From Isochrysis galbana (taxonomy: Eukaryota; Haptophyta; Isochrysidales; Isochrysidaceae): DNA of 64,000 nucleotides. The stretch is from assembly GCA_018136815.1 (NCBI GenBank), contig CM030932.1, positions 186,001 to 250,000 on the forward strand, read 5' to 3'. The translations under genes and the position numbers were made by a program. Shown piece by piece: positions 30,173 to 41,295 of the stretch; the stretch's first letter is position 1, and every line of letters starts with the position of its first letter. Under the pieces are notes generated by a model. The model searched no databases. It saw nothing but the letters and a program-made list of their open reading frames with translations, and had not been told where the DNA came from.

Positions 30173-31183
30173 ATGGCTCCGTACACTCGCATCGACCCGC
30201 AGCATGGTCACGTGAGTGCGGGCTCTGCGGTGGAGCTCAAGGTGTCAGGGAACGAGGCGCTTCATTCGGGCGACCTCGCGCGCGCCTGTCACATGTATAC
30301 GCTCGGCCTTGACCTCCTGGTGGGCAGGAAGAGCGCTGAGGAGTTGAGCGCGGGCGAGTGGTTCTCTCTCGACCAATCCTCCGAGGGAGTGCTCTCCGCG
30401 CTGCTCGCCAACCGCTCTTTCGCGCTGCTCAGTCAGGGCGATGCAGCCGCTGCGGCAGATGATGCTGAGCATTGCTGCCACGCCAGACCCGGTTGGGCCA
30501 AGGCGCACCTTCGGCTTGTGGCGGCACTACAGAAGGGAGATGCGCCACACACGCAAGTGCTCGCCGCCTTACGACGCGGGCTGCGCGCGTGCCCCACGTC
30601 TATGCAGCTGAAGGAAGGACTTGCGAAGTTACAAGCGCAGCTTGAACTCGACGCTATGGCTGAGCGAGGAGCAGCACGCGCCTCTGGCAAGACTGTGGCG
30701 GGTGAGATCGCCAAGAAGTCGCATTACGAAGACGATCAGGTTGACGAGGCCGCGGTGATGGCAATGCAGCTCGAGATGACCCGGCGAGTTGCCGATGACC
30801 TATCTGATCCCCGGAGGTTTATTGCCGCCGGTGACCTTGGAGCGGCGCTTGCATTGGGGGCGCATGGCGTGGAGCAAGACTGCGTGTCAGCGGAAACATA
30901 TTTGCGCCTTGCCGCCGATGGCGGAGACGTTGCATCAATGCGGAATCTTGGCCATTTGCTCCTCCGGTTGCAACGACCGGCAGAAGCAGCGAGAGAATTC
31001 CGCCGCGCCGCATCTGCCGGAGATGAGGATTCTGCAATTAATCTGCGAAGTCTTGAGGAAGAAGCAAATCGCGCCAGCCTTGCAGCTCGCAAACAGCTCG
31101 AACGATTGGCTTTCTCGGGTAATGAGCGTGCCATGTCTATGCTCGACGAGCTCCGAGGTCAACAATCGGAGATCACTGTCTAA
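30173..31183 (+). CDS. TPR and Sel1-repeat protein
   Basis: 336-aa single-exon protein. Residues 20-140 form TPR helices: GNEALHSGDLARACHMYTLGL, then NRSFALLSQGDAAAAADDAEHCCHARPGWAKAHLRL with the usual small-residue and W/A spacing of co-chaperone TPRs. After an acidic linker (KKSHYEDDQVDEA), residues 220-300 carry Sel1-like repeats (AETYLRLAADGGDVASMRNLGHLL; AAREFRRAASAGDEDSAINL). Such proteins are scaffolds for protein complexes; the partner is unknown. No signal or membrane segment is seen. The 200 bp before the ATG is purine-rich (GAGAGAAGGAGAGAG), as with several other genes here. Confidence 0.85.
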   Translation: MAPYTRIDPQHGHVSAGSAVELKVSGNEALHSGDLARACHMYTLGLDLLVGRKSAEELSAGEWFSLDQSSEGVLSALLANRSFALLSQGDAAAAADDAEHCCHARPGWAKAHLRLVAALQKGDAPHTQVLAALRRGLRACPTSMQLKEGLAKLQAQLELDAMAERGAARASGKTVAGEIAKKSHYEDDQVDEAAVMAMQLEMTRRVADDLSDPRRFIAAGDLGAALALGAHGVEQDCVSAETYLRLAADGGDVASMRNLGHLLLRLQRPAEAAREFRRAASAGDEDSAINLRSLEEEANRASLAARKQLERLAFSGNERAMSMLDELRGQQSEITV

Positions 31184-32353
31184 ATGTTTCTCTTGAAGGC
31201 CAGTCAATTCATGAACTTTCCGTATTTATGGTTGACCATGGATGGCTTTGTCGTTGAAAGGAAGGGTGAAGCAAAAGCCACTACCCAAATGTCGAGGGCT
31301 AGGTGTGTGAATTGGGGTGGTCCTCATCTCCCTATTCAATGTGGTGAGAGTCTTGAGGGCCGGCGAAGGCGAGAGCGCCTCGCCACACGCTTCCCAGTTT
31401 CGCTTATTAGGAAAGCACAATGCTACCTCGGTCGAAAGGGATCTTCTGACCGCTAACCAGAGCCACAAGAGCAAGAGACAATAGTAGCGAGTAGCGCGAG
31501 CACATAGCCACATAGCGACGCCATACTCAATTTTATCTAGCAGATGCTTAGCTGATCGCGGCCCAGCAAGAGCAGAGGACTCACATTCAGAGAGACCGAA
31601 GGCTATCTCTATCTAGGCGACAGGACACCCTATCGCACGATCGCACGGGCTATGAGTAAGCGCCACCCGTTATACCCGTTACCCCCTTGCGGGCTCACAC
31701 ACACAAGACACCCGGCTCTTCGCTAGCATTTCCCTAGCGCTTTGGCGCACCACCTCCAGCTCCTCCCACTCCCACTCAGACAGCATCATTCCCCACGGAT
31801 ATGTTTTCTGTCGGCTATCCAGCAGTGCGCCCTGGGCGCGATCAGCGGACAGTGCCGTTGCGCCGGGGACGAGGGCGGCGAGGGGCGAGGGCGATCATGC
31901 ATGTAATCGGCGGTGGCGCGCCGCTCCGGACACGCGGGGGGGGGGGAGTAGAGACGCCTGCTCCCGGTTGCGCCCGGCGAGTACTCCACGGCCGCACACG
32001 CCCCCACTTGCCACTTGCCACTTGCGACTTGCGCGGGCTCGCTTGTGTCGCTTGTCGCTTGTCGCACTCACGTCGCATGAATGACGCATGGTGCTATAGC
32101 GGCTGGCGGGGCGCGCGAGCGTGGCCCCCACCCACGCCCCCACTGCATCAATACATAGATCAACGCCGGCGCCCGCCACGCCGCCACCAACGCCAACGCC
32201 ACAACCAGCCTCCCCGCCATCCTCGCCCAAGCCCAAAGCCCAAGCCCAAGCCCAAGCCCGCCTGCCCGCCTTCCTCTGCTGACGGGCGCTTCAGCCCGTC
32301 AGCACCTCCGAAGTCGTCTCCTCCGCCGCGCCTCCGCCGGCATGCCTCCTTCC
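31184..32353. other. Intergenic, low-complexity
   Basis: Includes CCACTTGCCACTTG repeats (32006-32070), a G-run at 31938-31947 and (CCCAAG)n at 32225-32260. Long Pro-rich frames here are compositional. No gene is supported. Confidence 0.5.
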
Positions 32354-32372
32354 TCATTGCCCTCAGGCCCTA

Positions 32373-35300
32373 ACTAAGTTTATACTTAGTTCGCCCATGG
32401 GGGGGCACGAGCCCCCCTCTCTCTCCACTCCTCCCCTGCCATGGGGGAGGAACCACCCACTCTCCTGGCACGCCTGATGGCTTGCCAGGAGCACACAGCT
32501 TTGCTGACCCATTCTTCTCCCCACAGGCCCGCCTGACTCGCCCGCCCTGGCCCGTCGTGGCCTGCCCATCTCTCTGATCAAAAAAAAAAACTTCTTAATA
32601 TTCTCGCCGCGCGCGCGACTACGCACCCTTATTGTGCTGCCTCGCCCGCTACTCTCATCTCCCCCACCACCTGCCTTGCGGCTCGTCCCTTGTGCACTAC
32701 CTAGGGGCTGGGTGTTTGGGGTTTCCTGTAGCAGGCGGTGTGTTCCGATCCCCGATAGGTTGTCCACTCCTTCCTCCTGCGCCATCGGGCTATCGGTTTC
32801 CATGTTTCCTTGTTGAGTCCGTGAGGTGGGCGGTTAAATCGCGGGGAGTGTTGAGGGCGGGGGGCGGGTAGGCGGGTGAGACGTGGGGCGCGGCTTTGTG
32901 CTGTGCGCGGTTAGGCGAGTCTATCCATTATGCGGAGCGCTTGCGCTACCGCGGACAGGTTCATGCCCAGCGTTAGCGTGCCTTTGTCGTTGATCGTAAA
33001 GACGGGGGCGCATAGTTCTCGCGGGGTCTTGAGCTTGGGTTTTCTTCCCTGGGAGGCTTTTCTGGTGCGTGCGGCCGAGGGTCTCTCCGGGGGTATGAGG
33101 CCTCTGGCGAGTACTGTGAATCTGCTCAGGGTCTTTTCGATGACCGGCACGTGGTGGAAGGTATAGTTGTCAAATTCTGCTTTGTAGAAGTCATCTATTA
33201 TGTACCTCCATGCTATGAGGTAGAGAGCTTTGAGGCTGTCGGGTGTTGGGGTGTTCGGGTATACGAACAGTCTGTCCTTGAGTCTCTGGACCGTCGATCT
33301 GTTTCTATCAGGCGTGTAGCCTGTCACAGCTTCTAAGGTCAGGAAAATTTGTTGTGTGGAAGGGCATCTGGCCAGGTGTGTCGAATTTTCGCGGTGTTTA
33401 CCGCAAAGTCTGCATCTCGTGGTGGTTGCCGTGGCGAACCGGTTTCGTGTGCCTAGCCTTCTGTGGGTGATGTGCTTGAAGTGGGGGTGCTTATCCGTGT
33501 GTTTTAGCATGGGGTGTGTGTAGAGTTTTGCCACGTGCATCCACTCGTCTTGGGTCAGTGCTAGCTTCCGAGTCCACGCTTCACGGGCTGGTTGGGGTTG
33601 GGCGCTGGGGCCGCTCTTTAGGTATTCTCTCGTTATGTCGGACACGGTGATTTGGTCTAGTTGCTTTTTATCGTTGAGTGTGTATTCGTCCGCTAGCGGG
33701 TATTCTAAGTGTTTTGGGCCTTTTAGCCCGCTTTCCCATTTGGCCGGTGCGTGGTATAGTGTCTCTTCGCCCACCTTCGAGTTTCATGCGTTCCCGGTTC
33801 CCCTTGAGGAACGTGAATCCTTCTTTCTCGACGGCTTTGACAATGACGCTCAGCGTGATCACGGAGGCTTGCGCAAGCCCCTCTGCTTCGACTACGACGT
33901 GGGCTGCCACGTCTTGGAATGCTTCGTACAGCGCCTTGCGCGACGAGGGGCCCTTTTTGTTGAGCTTGTCCTCAATGGCTTCTATCTTGATCCTCACCTT
34001 GACGTCAACGTTATGCACCTTGATTGTGGTTTGCTCGCCGTAGCGAGCTTTGAATTGTTGCATGCAGTCTTCATTTACCCCGATGTGCCATGGCCCTTTC
34101 GAGGAACGGGCCCAGAAGTCGGGCTCTGGGTCAACACCCTCGAGCTCAAGCAGAAGCTCGACGATGGCGGCGTAGACCGTCGTGTCGAGTAGAGTGAGGT
34201 CGCCCTCCTGGTGGAACGACATGTCGTACGTGGCATCAGTGTCCATGTTGGAGTCTTCTTCTTCAGAGTCTAGCTCCTGAGGGGTAGGGGTGGGCTGATC
34301 GGTGGTGAGCATCGCGAGATCTAGAGGTTGGGAGGGAGGGTAGCGTGCAGGTCTTCTTGTAGTCCGGGCTTGCCATCGGCTCCCTGTTGGCCATTCCTCC
34401 CTGTCTTGACAGGGGTGTGTGTTGTGCGGTTTGTCAATGCTTGCAACCAGTATGTTGTGCCCATGAGGGCCACCCGGTCTCAAGTCGCGCCGCCGTGGCA
34501 GCGCGACCGTCACCAGGGTGAGAGGGGCCTCTGCCATAAGGCATGCCCATGGAGGATGAGGAAGTGTGGTCGTGGTGGTGGTGTGGTGGGGTCCACAGCC
34601 TGCCACCCCCCATGTGGGGGGCCAGCATGGCTGCCTTGGCGGGTGTGGCCGAGGCCACGGGCCGCGGGGTGCGACCGGGGTCGCACACACCTGCTCGGCC
34701 TCTGACGGCGGACGCGGTCGCTTCGACTGCGACAGGTCCATGGGGGCTGGGGGGCCGCCCTCGGCGGGGGGCCCGAAGGAGAGGAGAGGCGCGCCGGCGC
34801 GCTCCATCGCGTCTAACTATAAAGTTAGTTGGCCATCTCTCTGATCAGCCCCTCCTCCCCCTGGGCCCCCCTGATCAGGACCCCCCAGCCAGCTCCTATC
34901 GACCTGCAGGGGCGCGGAGCGCCAGCGAGGGAGAGGCAGGAGGGGCCAGGGCCATGCCCCAGCCTCCCCTGCCCCCTGAGCTGTGCTCCCAGGCCCCTGC
35001 TGGCCATCTGGGGACCTGAAGTGGGGCCGCAGGCGCGCGCCATGGGCCCCCGCCGCAGGGAAGAGAGGAGGAAAAGCCCTCCGGTGCTAACGTATCTTCT
35101 TGCCCTGTTTAGGTAAAAGAAGATGGAGGCTGCCAGAGCCAGGAGGGAAGGGCCGCGGCTCGCCGCGGCCACTCGCTCGGGCGAGGGAGACTAGTGCTCT
35201 GGACGCCTAAACTCACGAGCGCCCCCCCCCCCTTGCGTTGTTTTACCCGAAAGGGGTTTTCCCCCAGCGTGGCCTCGAGGAGAGGGTGTGCTGGGGTGCG

Positions 35301-35478
35301 CAGGGCCGGTGCATGCACTGGGGGGAGGACAAGTACCGAGGGGGGGGGCAATGCCTCTCCCCCCGGTACCACGCGGACACCTGGCTTGTCAGGCATGGCG
35401 GGAGTCCGGGGCTGAAAAGTTGTGTCCAAATAGCTAGTGGGGTTGGCTAGGATATAACATTAATAATTTAATATTTAA
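32373..35478 (+). mobile_element. LINE-like copy C, interrupted by copy B
   Basis: The duplication TCATTGCCCTCAGGCCCTA lies at 32354-32372 and 35479-35497 (19 bp, exact). The + strand begins with a perfect hairpin (AACTAAGT 32372-32379, loop TTAT, ACTTAGTT 32384-32391), then ATGGGGGGGCACGAGCC as in copy D. After 207 bp it is interrupted by copy B and resumes at 34848, where the sequence matches the middle of the 27.1 and 25.9 kb copies. It ends in an A/T-rich tail (TTAATAATTTAATATTTAA). Own sequence is about 840 bp, with no RT, so it is a non-autonomous derivative. Confidence 0.85.
32581..34830 (-). mobile_element. LINE-like copy B (2.25 kb) lacking EN/RT
   Basis: Flanked by GCCCATCTCTCTGATCA (32564-32580) and GGCCATCTCTCTGATCA (34831-34847; one mismatch). 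The minus strand: hairpin CTAACT/AGTTAG (34813-34828), ATGGAGCGCGCC, ORF1-like frame 34807-33668, second frame 33774-32911, 3' UTR, oligo-T tail. The ORF1-like part has a Pro-rich N-terminus and a folded block (TVYAAIVELLLELEG, FWARSSKGPWHIGVNEDC). The second frame has CRLCGKHRENSTHLARCP, the C-x2-C-H-C knuckle that follows RT in LINE ORF2. Endonuclease and RT themselves are missing, so it is an internal-deletion derivative needing a partner element. Confidence 0.85.
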
Positions 35479-35759
35479 TCATTGCCCTCAGGCCCTATGG
35501 GCCACTCCAATTCGTCACGTCCCCGGGGGGGGATCCACTGCACATCGCAGCACATCGCACATCGCGCCCGGTGCACGACGGCGTGCACGTGACGAAATCT
35601 CCGCCTACGCACGCATAGCTTCACGAGCGCGCACGGCCCCTCACGCCGTGTGCATGTCGATGTGATTGCAACTCATCACACTTCAAATGGTACAAATCAC
35701 ATTTTTCATTGATATTGATATTGATTTATTTTCTATTTTTAAATTTAAATGATTCTTGA

Positions 35760-35830
35760 TTCTTACATTTCACATTTCACATTTCACATTTCACATTTCA
35801 TCTTCATCTTCACATTTACATTTATTTTGC
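35760..35830 (+). repeat. (ACATTTC)n heptamer array
   Basis: Five or more ACATTTC units then TTCATC and ACATTT variants. The surrounding 35640-36010 is unusually A/T-rich for this window. Confidence 0.85.
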
Positions 35831-36068
35831 ATTTACATTGCTCAATATATTACTATCGAGGCACATTTTATATTGATGTAAAATGAACATATTGGGTGAA
35901 AATAAATTTTATTCGCATGGTCCTCTTTCGACGGAACGCGACCCGGATGTGGAGGGAGATATGTATGGAGATATGGCATGCAGAGTCGGGCTCATTTTGT
36001 AGTATAACTATTGGGACCCTGTAAAGTTGCGGATTGTGAGGTCCTCACTCCCTCCGCGGTCAAGAGTA

Positions 36069-36191
36069 ATGCTGCCGGAGTTCGCTCGGGTGTGGGAGCT
36101 CTCCAAGATGAGCGTGGCGGCGTGGGCCGTGGCCGGCACTACCGGATACTTCCTATGTGCGCCGGCATTGCTGCCTCGCTTGCGGCCCTAG
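36069..36191 (+). CDS. Possible 40-aa membrane miniprotein
   Basis: Short ORF too small for most gene finders: MLPEFARVWELSKMSVAAWA is followed by a hydrophobic VAGTTGYFLCAPALLP and a basic end. The layout (short helix, one membrane span, basic tail) recalls small subunits of mitochondrial or plastid complexes, but I cannot match it to one. Base composition is GC-rich next to an A/T-rich flank. It could also be an exon of a larger gene. Confidence 0.25.
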   Translation: MLPEFARVWELSKMSVAAWAVAGTTGYFLCAPALLPRLRP

Positions 36192-36269
36192 CCAGCACCA
36201 CAGGTTAACGTTCTGCGTTCGCACCTGGAAGAAGAATTACACGGAACACTGAGCATAGGGAGAAAGGGA

Positions 36270-36398
36270 GAAAGGAAGTGAGGGAGGGAGGGAGGGGGGG
36301 GGGGGGGAGGGGAGAAAGGAATGGAACAAGGGAGGGAGGGAAGGTGTGCAACGAGTGGGGCAGAGGGGCAGGGAGGGAGGGAGGGAGAGCCTGAGCTG
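36270..36398. repeat. G-rich low-complexity tract
   Basis: GGGAGGGAGGGAGG repeats with a G-run at about 36296-36307; potential G-quadruplex-forming sequence on the + strand. Confidence 0.8.
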
Positions 36399-36399
36399 C

Positions 36400-38436
36400 A
36401 CTGGCTCGCACATAAGGTAAGATATCAGAGCAAGATGACTGTGAGAAGCGCAAGCATTTGCGTCCAGTAGGCAGGCTCGCAAAGCTCACTGTCAGCTGCC
36501 ACCCCAAGTGTGCAGATATCCGACCACGATGGTATCCACCTGCACCGGAGCCACGAAAATCAAGGATTTTCACACCACGTGAGGTAAATGTATTTCATGT
36601 CTCTACCCACGTTCGTGTGCTAGTGTCCAACTCGGTCAGCAGGCTCACCACTCAGCAACTGTTACCTTTTCTGATAGGTCGAGGAATGGAACGAGCGCGT
36701 GAAGGGTGCGAAGTGAGAGTACTTAATGGCGGCGTGCTGCGCAAACATTCGATCGCCCATTTCCGAATCAAGTTTACTGCTTGGAAGGAGACTGAGCAAA
36801 TGATGTGCAATTTTGAGTTAGAGAACCATCGATCAAGAATAGATGGACGGTGCTGACCACGAACCGTTGCGAAGTTGCGTTTGAGGCCACGCCATCGTCA
36901 GCCTTTTGTTGCGTCATGCGTATTCATCTTCAGCTTACGTCTTTCTCTTTGGGCATGTGCTCGATGTTTGCCTTTTACAACTTTGACAATTTTTTCCCTT
37001 GCTGCACAATACAATACGGCTTTGATGATTTCTCATTAGCCGATGTAACAGATCGGTATGGAATAGAATGCCCGTAGGATCATTTTTGTCCCTTCACCAT
37101 GAGAAGGAGGGAGGAGGGGGGAGGCGAGCTACTCACGAGATTTTTTTATGCGTTCATGTTATACATGTGAAGTGTAAAGATCAAAGATCAGAACCACGTA
37201 TGAGTACGAGGAATCGCTTAGGTGAGCCAGCGCTTTTGGATCGCGCGCTCAGCAAGTTTCCGCCCTGTCACGCGATCTGACTGCCCGTGGAAGCCTAAGG
37301 GCCTTGCACGAGAGACCAGCCCACCGGAGCCGCTCGAGGACGAGGTCGAGACGATAGGACGATGGATGGAAGCAGCTGCTCGAAGGAGGCGTCGATGCGT
37401 TCCTCTGGCGTGCTGCCTGTACCTGTCTTTACGGTGGACATACCATGTGGATTTACAGATTTACAATATAATAGACGGTGCACGGTGCCTTTAGTGAATA
37501 CCACACAATGTCGATCGACCGATAGAAGATAGAAGTGGAAGGAATACCCTGCTTCCTCATCTTCTAGTTTTAGTATGTGGTATGTTGTGGTTGCGGCCCT
37601 CACGCTCACGCTAGTCGTGACAGCAACAAAGACGGGCAACAAAGGGGTCGGGATTAGGTTCGGAGTGAGAGTGAGTATCGAGTATCGCGTTGTACATGGT
37701 TTTGCGGCTTGCGCACTTTGCACTGCACTTTGGCTTTGGAAACTAATAGCGAACAGCCCGGTCACTCACTCTTTTTAACCACTATTTTCCACCTCCCCTG
37801 GGTGTCCAAGGATTCCGCAGGGTCCCCCCCTACCTGCCCCGGCAACCGTCTCCCCCCCCCCCCCCCCACGAACCCCCTCCCGCCCCACGAAAGGCAATGG
37901 CGTCGGTGAGTGACCCCCCTCCCTTCCCCCGGGCGTGGCGGTCTATTTTGGGAGAATGACACGGTCGCCCACGGGAGGGAATCAGAGAAATGAATAAGGG
38001 GCGCATCACTATAAGAAACGCGGAGCTTCCGCGAAGGGCAATCGCCCGCGACCGGCCTAAGAATGGCCTAGAGGTAGTGGGCATGGTGAGCCGGTGAGCC
38101 CACACCTCGCGAGCAGTGTGGGGGTGGGGGGCCACTGGTAGGGGGCACGCGAGGTCTTGAGGGTGGCACACATCCACACTGACCCATCCTCGCCCCACAC
38201 GCTGCAGGAATGCCTTGATTCGCTTGCGCTCGAGCCCCACTGCTTTGGCTCGCTTGACGTTGGCAAGCACTGGCTCTGGCTCGGACGCCCGGAGGTGCAA
38301 CTCTTCCTGGGGGCACCTCGCGCGCAAGAGCAAGAGAGAGGTTGGCAAAAATACTTCATAGTATTCTTAACGCACTCGCGGCGCATGGGCATGGAACCAC
38401 TGAAGGCCGTCGATCAAATTATACATTATACCGGAG
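36400..38436. other. Interval without supported gene
   Basis: Frames at 36458-36856 and 38157-38699 have mixed composition but no family motif and no splice support. A 60-bp sequence at about 37770-37828 (CCACTATTTTCCACCTCCCC ...) is repeated at 41296-41355. A C-run occupies 37849-37867. Confidence 0.5.
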
Positions 38437-38882
38437 GGGGCCCGAAATATATTTCCGCGCGATTGGCGATTCGGAGGCTTGAAATTGAGTATTTTTCGAA
38501 AAATTTGACGGGGGATTCGGGATTCTTTTGCTGGTCTCTCAAACTAGAAACTATGGCGAGCTTATTTAGGTCCTCGTTTGCCCATCAATTACCGATTACC
38601 GATGGTGCCCTCCGAGCCCCCCTATTGAGTGACCGGCCCGCGAAATATATTTCCGCACGGCCGTCAGAGGTCAGAGGTCGTCAGATGTCAGATGCCTGAA
38701 ATTGGGTATTTTTCGAAAATTTTGCGGGAAGACCCCCGTTTTTTTGTTGATCTCCCATACCAGAACCTATAACTATAACCTATAACCTATAAGGAGCTTA
38801 TCTAGGCCTTCGTTTGCCCATTACAGCTGGTGCCATGTGCCATGGTGCCCTCCGCCCTCCGCGCCCCCGTAGTGAGTGACCG
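38437..38882 (+). repeat. Diverged tandem duplication, two units of about 200 and 245 bp
   Basis: Units at about 38437-38637 and 38638-38882 share GAAATATATTTCCGC, GAAATTG(A/G)GTATTTTTCGAAAA, the TCGTTTGCCCAT block and GAGTGACCGG, with changes and small insertions between. No coding signal. Confidence 0.75.
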
Positions 38883-39183
38883 GGCTACTACAGCAAGCAG
38901 CCCAAGCCCAAACAACCACCTCTCCCCAACGCAATTATCCCCCCCCCCACCACGACGACGGTCTCGTGTACGGTTCACGTGAACTCCGAACTCCGAACAC
39001 TTAACACTGTTAGTTTCTAGTTTGTAATTGTAATGCTGGCCAGCCGCATCTTAGATCTAGAGACTCAACATACATCTGCTTTTTAAGGTGTCACCCAATG
39101 AACGAAAATAGTCTCTCTCTTCCGCCCCCCGCCCCCCTCTCGCGAGAGCTCGAGCAAGCAAGCCTCGCGCTGCGTGCCCTCCC

Positions 39184-39195
39184 CCCCCCTTCCCC

Positions 39196-39227
<32 letters not shown>

Positions 39228-39270
39228 TTCCTCCCCCCCCCTCTCCCTCTCCCCCTCCCTCTCCTCTTCA
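39184..39270. promoter_or_regulatory. Poly-C and CT tract before the plastid-protein gene
   Basis: Almost unbroken C (39184-39228) then CT-rich sequence, ending 15 bp before the ATG at 39285. The Pro-rich upstream extension of the reading frame is produced by this tract and is not taken as protein. Confidence 0.5.
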
Positions 39271-39284
39271 CCCATTGGGCGGAG

Positions 39285-40304
39285 ATGAGCCCCCGCCGCG
39301 TGATCAGCTCTGCCACACTCTTGCTCCTCGGCCTCGGCGCGGCGCGAGCGGCGCTCGTGCCCACGCCGCGACTGAGCAGCACGGCGGGTAGGCTCGGTGC
39401 GCCTCGCATGGCAGCACAACACGACGCGCCGCGCCTCAAGGTCGAGCTACTCGCGCAGCACTCGGCGGTCGGCTCGCTCTCGCGCCCCGAGGACAGCCGT
39501 TCTGAAGTGATGTCTGTGCCGCCGCCCAGCGCGCCGGAGGCGGCGCCGCCCAGTCTGATGAACAACCTGCGCGGGCCGCTCATCGCAGTCGCACTCGTCG
39601 CCACCACCGCGCTCACTGCCTTCCAGGCAAAGCGCGTTTACGAGCGGAAGATTGAGGGCCTGCTTGCCGACTTTGCCGCCACCATGATCGCCTACCTGGG
39701 CGATGAGGCGGAGATGAAGACGGCGATCCTCACGTTCCGCAAGAAGCTAGGCCCGGGCTCCTACCGCGTCAAGATGTTCTCCAAGTTCGTCGATGCCCTC
39801 GTCAACGACAAGCCGCTCGGTGTTGTTGCCATTCAGCAGCTGAAGAAGACGATTGCTATGATGAGACTGTCTGAGGAGGCGGTGACCGAAGGGCTGATCG
39901 CCGCCGCCGCCTCGATGGAGAAGAAGCCCGCAATGCTCGGGAAGCTCACCTTCCTCTCCGAGCGCGCCGCTCCCGAGGCAGCGCGCAAGGCTGAGCTTCG
40001 CTCACGCTTCCCCAACTGGGGCGAGGACACTGTTGCGACCTTGCAGCAGGCGATGCTAGAGAACCTCTACAAGGAGATGTGCCACCCGCTCCCGGAAGGT
40101 TCCCCCCCGCCGCCCGGCGGAGATGTGCTCAAGCTTTCGGACTTTGACTGCACACGGCTCATGAACGAGACGCAGGAGGCCAAGAAGGAGGCGATCCGCT
40201 TGGCGGAGGAGGAGGCGAAGGAAGCCAAGAAGAAGGCCCTCCTTGAGGAGGCCATCAAGAACGCCAGCATGCCTGACAAGGGCAAGGGCCGCGCGGGCGA
40301 CTAA
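39285..40304 (+). CDS. Probable plastid-targeted membrane protein
   Basis: 339 aa, ATG at 39285 chosen because it starts a clean signal peptide after the CT tract. Residues 1-22 (MSPRRVISSATLLLLGLGAARA) form a signal peptide with an ARA cleavage site, followed by ALVPTPRLSSTAGRLGAPRM, a Ser/Arg-rich, acid-poor transit-like stretch. This bipartite layout is how secondary-plastid algae send nuclear proteins to the plastid. A hydrophobic span lies at 98-113 (GPLIAVALVATTALTA). The domain 118-270 is helical (IEGLLADFAATMIAYLGDEAEM, VKMFSKFVDALVNDKPLGV). The C-terminus 295-335 is a charged coiled coil (EAIRLAEEEAKEAKKKALLEEA). I do not recognise the family with confidence; a Tic110-like envelope protein is one weak possibility. 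Confidence 0.75.
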   Translation: MSPRRVISSATLLLLGLGAARAALVPTPRLSSTAGRLGAPRMAAQHDAPRLKVELLAQHSAVGSLSRPEDSRSEVMSVPPPSAPEAAPPSLMNNLRGPLIAVALVATTALTAFQAKRVYERKIEGLLADFAATMIAYLGDEAEMKTAILTFRKKLGPGSYRVKMFSKFVDALVNDKPLGVVAIQQLKKTIAMMRLSEEAVTEGLIAAAASMEKKPAMLGKLTFLSERAAPEAARKAELRSRFPNWGEDTVATLQQAMLENLYKEMCHPLPEGSPPPPGGDVLKLSDFDCTRLMNETQEAKKEAIRLAEEEAKEAKKKALLEEAIKNASMPDKGKGRAGD

Positions 40305-41295
40305 GTCGGCAGTGCTTCTTGCTCATCGCGTCGCGAACTTGCACTGAGAAGCTGAGCAGCCTAGGTCGCTCAGTGTAGCCATATTCAAATCACTACCCGC
40401 CGGATTGACCCTGGTCGCCTTGGTGTGGCGCCCGTGTGCACTGTATACGCAAATAGCCACGGCATTCGCGCGCAGCGCAGCACCGCGCGCTGCGATATTC
40501 CACAGGGCATCGCGTTGTTTGTCGCTTGCGATCGATTCTCGTGTTGACAAACAAATCTCAAAGTGGGCCTCCAAGCGCTGCAGGTGGGATGCGCAACTGT
40601 CGAGAAGGCTCGTGGTGACGCTCGAGGAAAGTAGTTGTCAACAAGCTTTCGTCTACTTGCGAATATGGGTGTGCTCGTGCTGCTGTCACCGCACATTTCA
40701 TCATGCTTGCGGGGGCCGGAACTCTAGATGCGCGCGCTCAACTCGTCTTTGTTCGTTTCGTCTTGCCTATCGCAACCTTGCTCTAGGTGACTCTACGTCT
40801 TGTGGTGTTGTGCGGTACGGCTCTTGTGCGTTCGTGTCATGTCTCATGTCCGTTGGGCGCCGCAATCGAGACGAAGTTTGGTGTGTGTGCGCGTGCGTGC
40901 GCGTGCGCGTATTGTGCCAGCGCGCGGACGCTGGTGCCGATATTGAAGCATCGCTGCCGCCATGCTTGCTGCTCCCGCGCCCTTGCCCAGCAGTGTGCAC
41001 AACATTGTATATCCGATGGGCTGGGGAGCGCACATGTGCCGTTGCCCGACTGCCGTGTACCCTGAAAGGGTATGGAATAGCATATTTCTCGCCCACACGC
41101 ACACCGGAACAGGGCGTATGGGTTCACGTTATTGACACGCCCTCGAGGGGCCCCATGACAGTAGCTTGGGCAAGGTGTTAACCCATCTGGCCTCTTACAA
41201 GTGTTGACGCAGGGCACAACAAGTGTTGACACGGTGTTGACGCACATCCACTTGTCAGTGCTCTGGTTGCTGGTTGCTGTAGCTCGGTCACTCTC
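40305..41295. other. Intergenic, no supported gene
   Basis: Contains a (GCGTGC)n stretch at about 40889-40910. Long frames on both strands lack family features. Confidence 0.45.

Noticed and set aside
35760-35830. Telomere-like repeat
   Set aside because: The heptamer ACATTTC is not a known telomere unit and the array is short and internal.
40405-41181. 258-aa plus-strand frame as a gene
   Set aside because: Cys/Arg-rich with no motif, overlapping frames on the other strand, and it runs toward the relic region at 41.3 kb.
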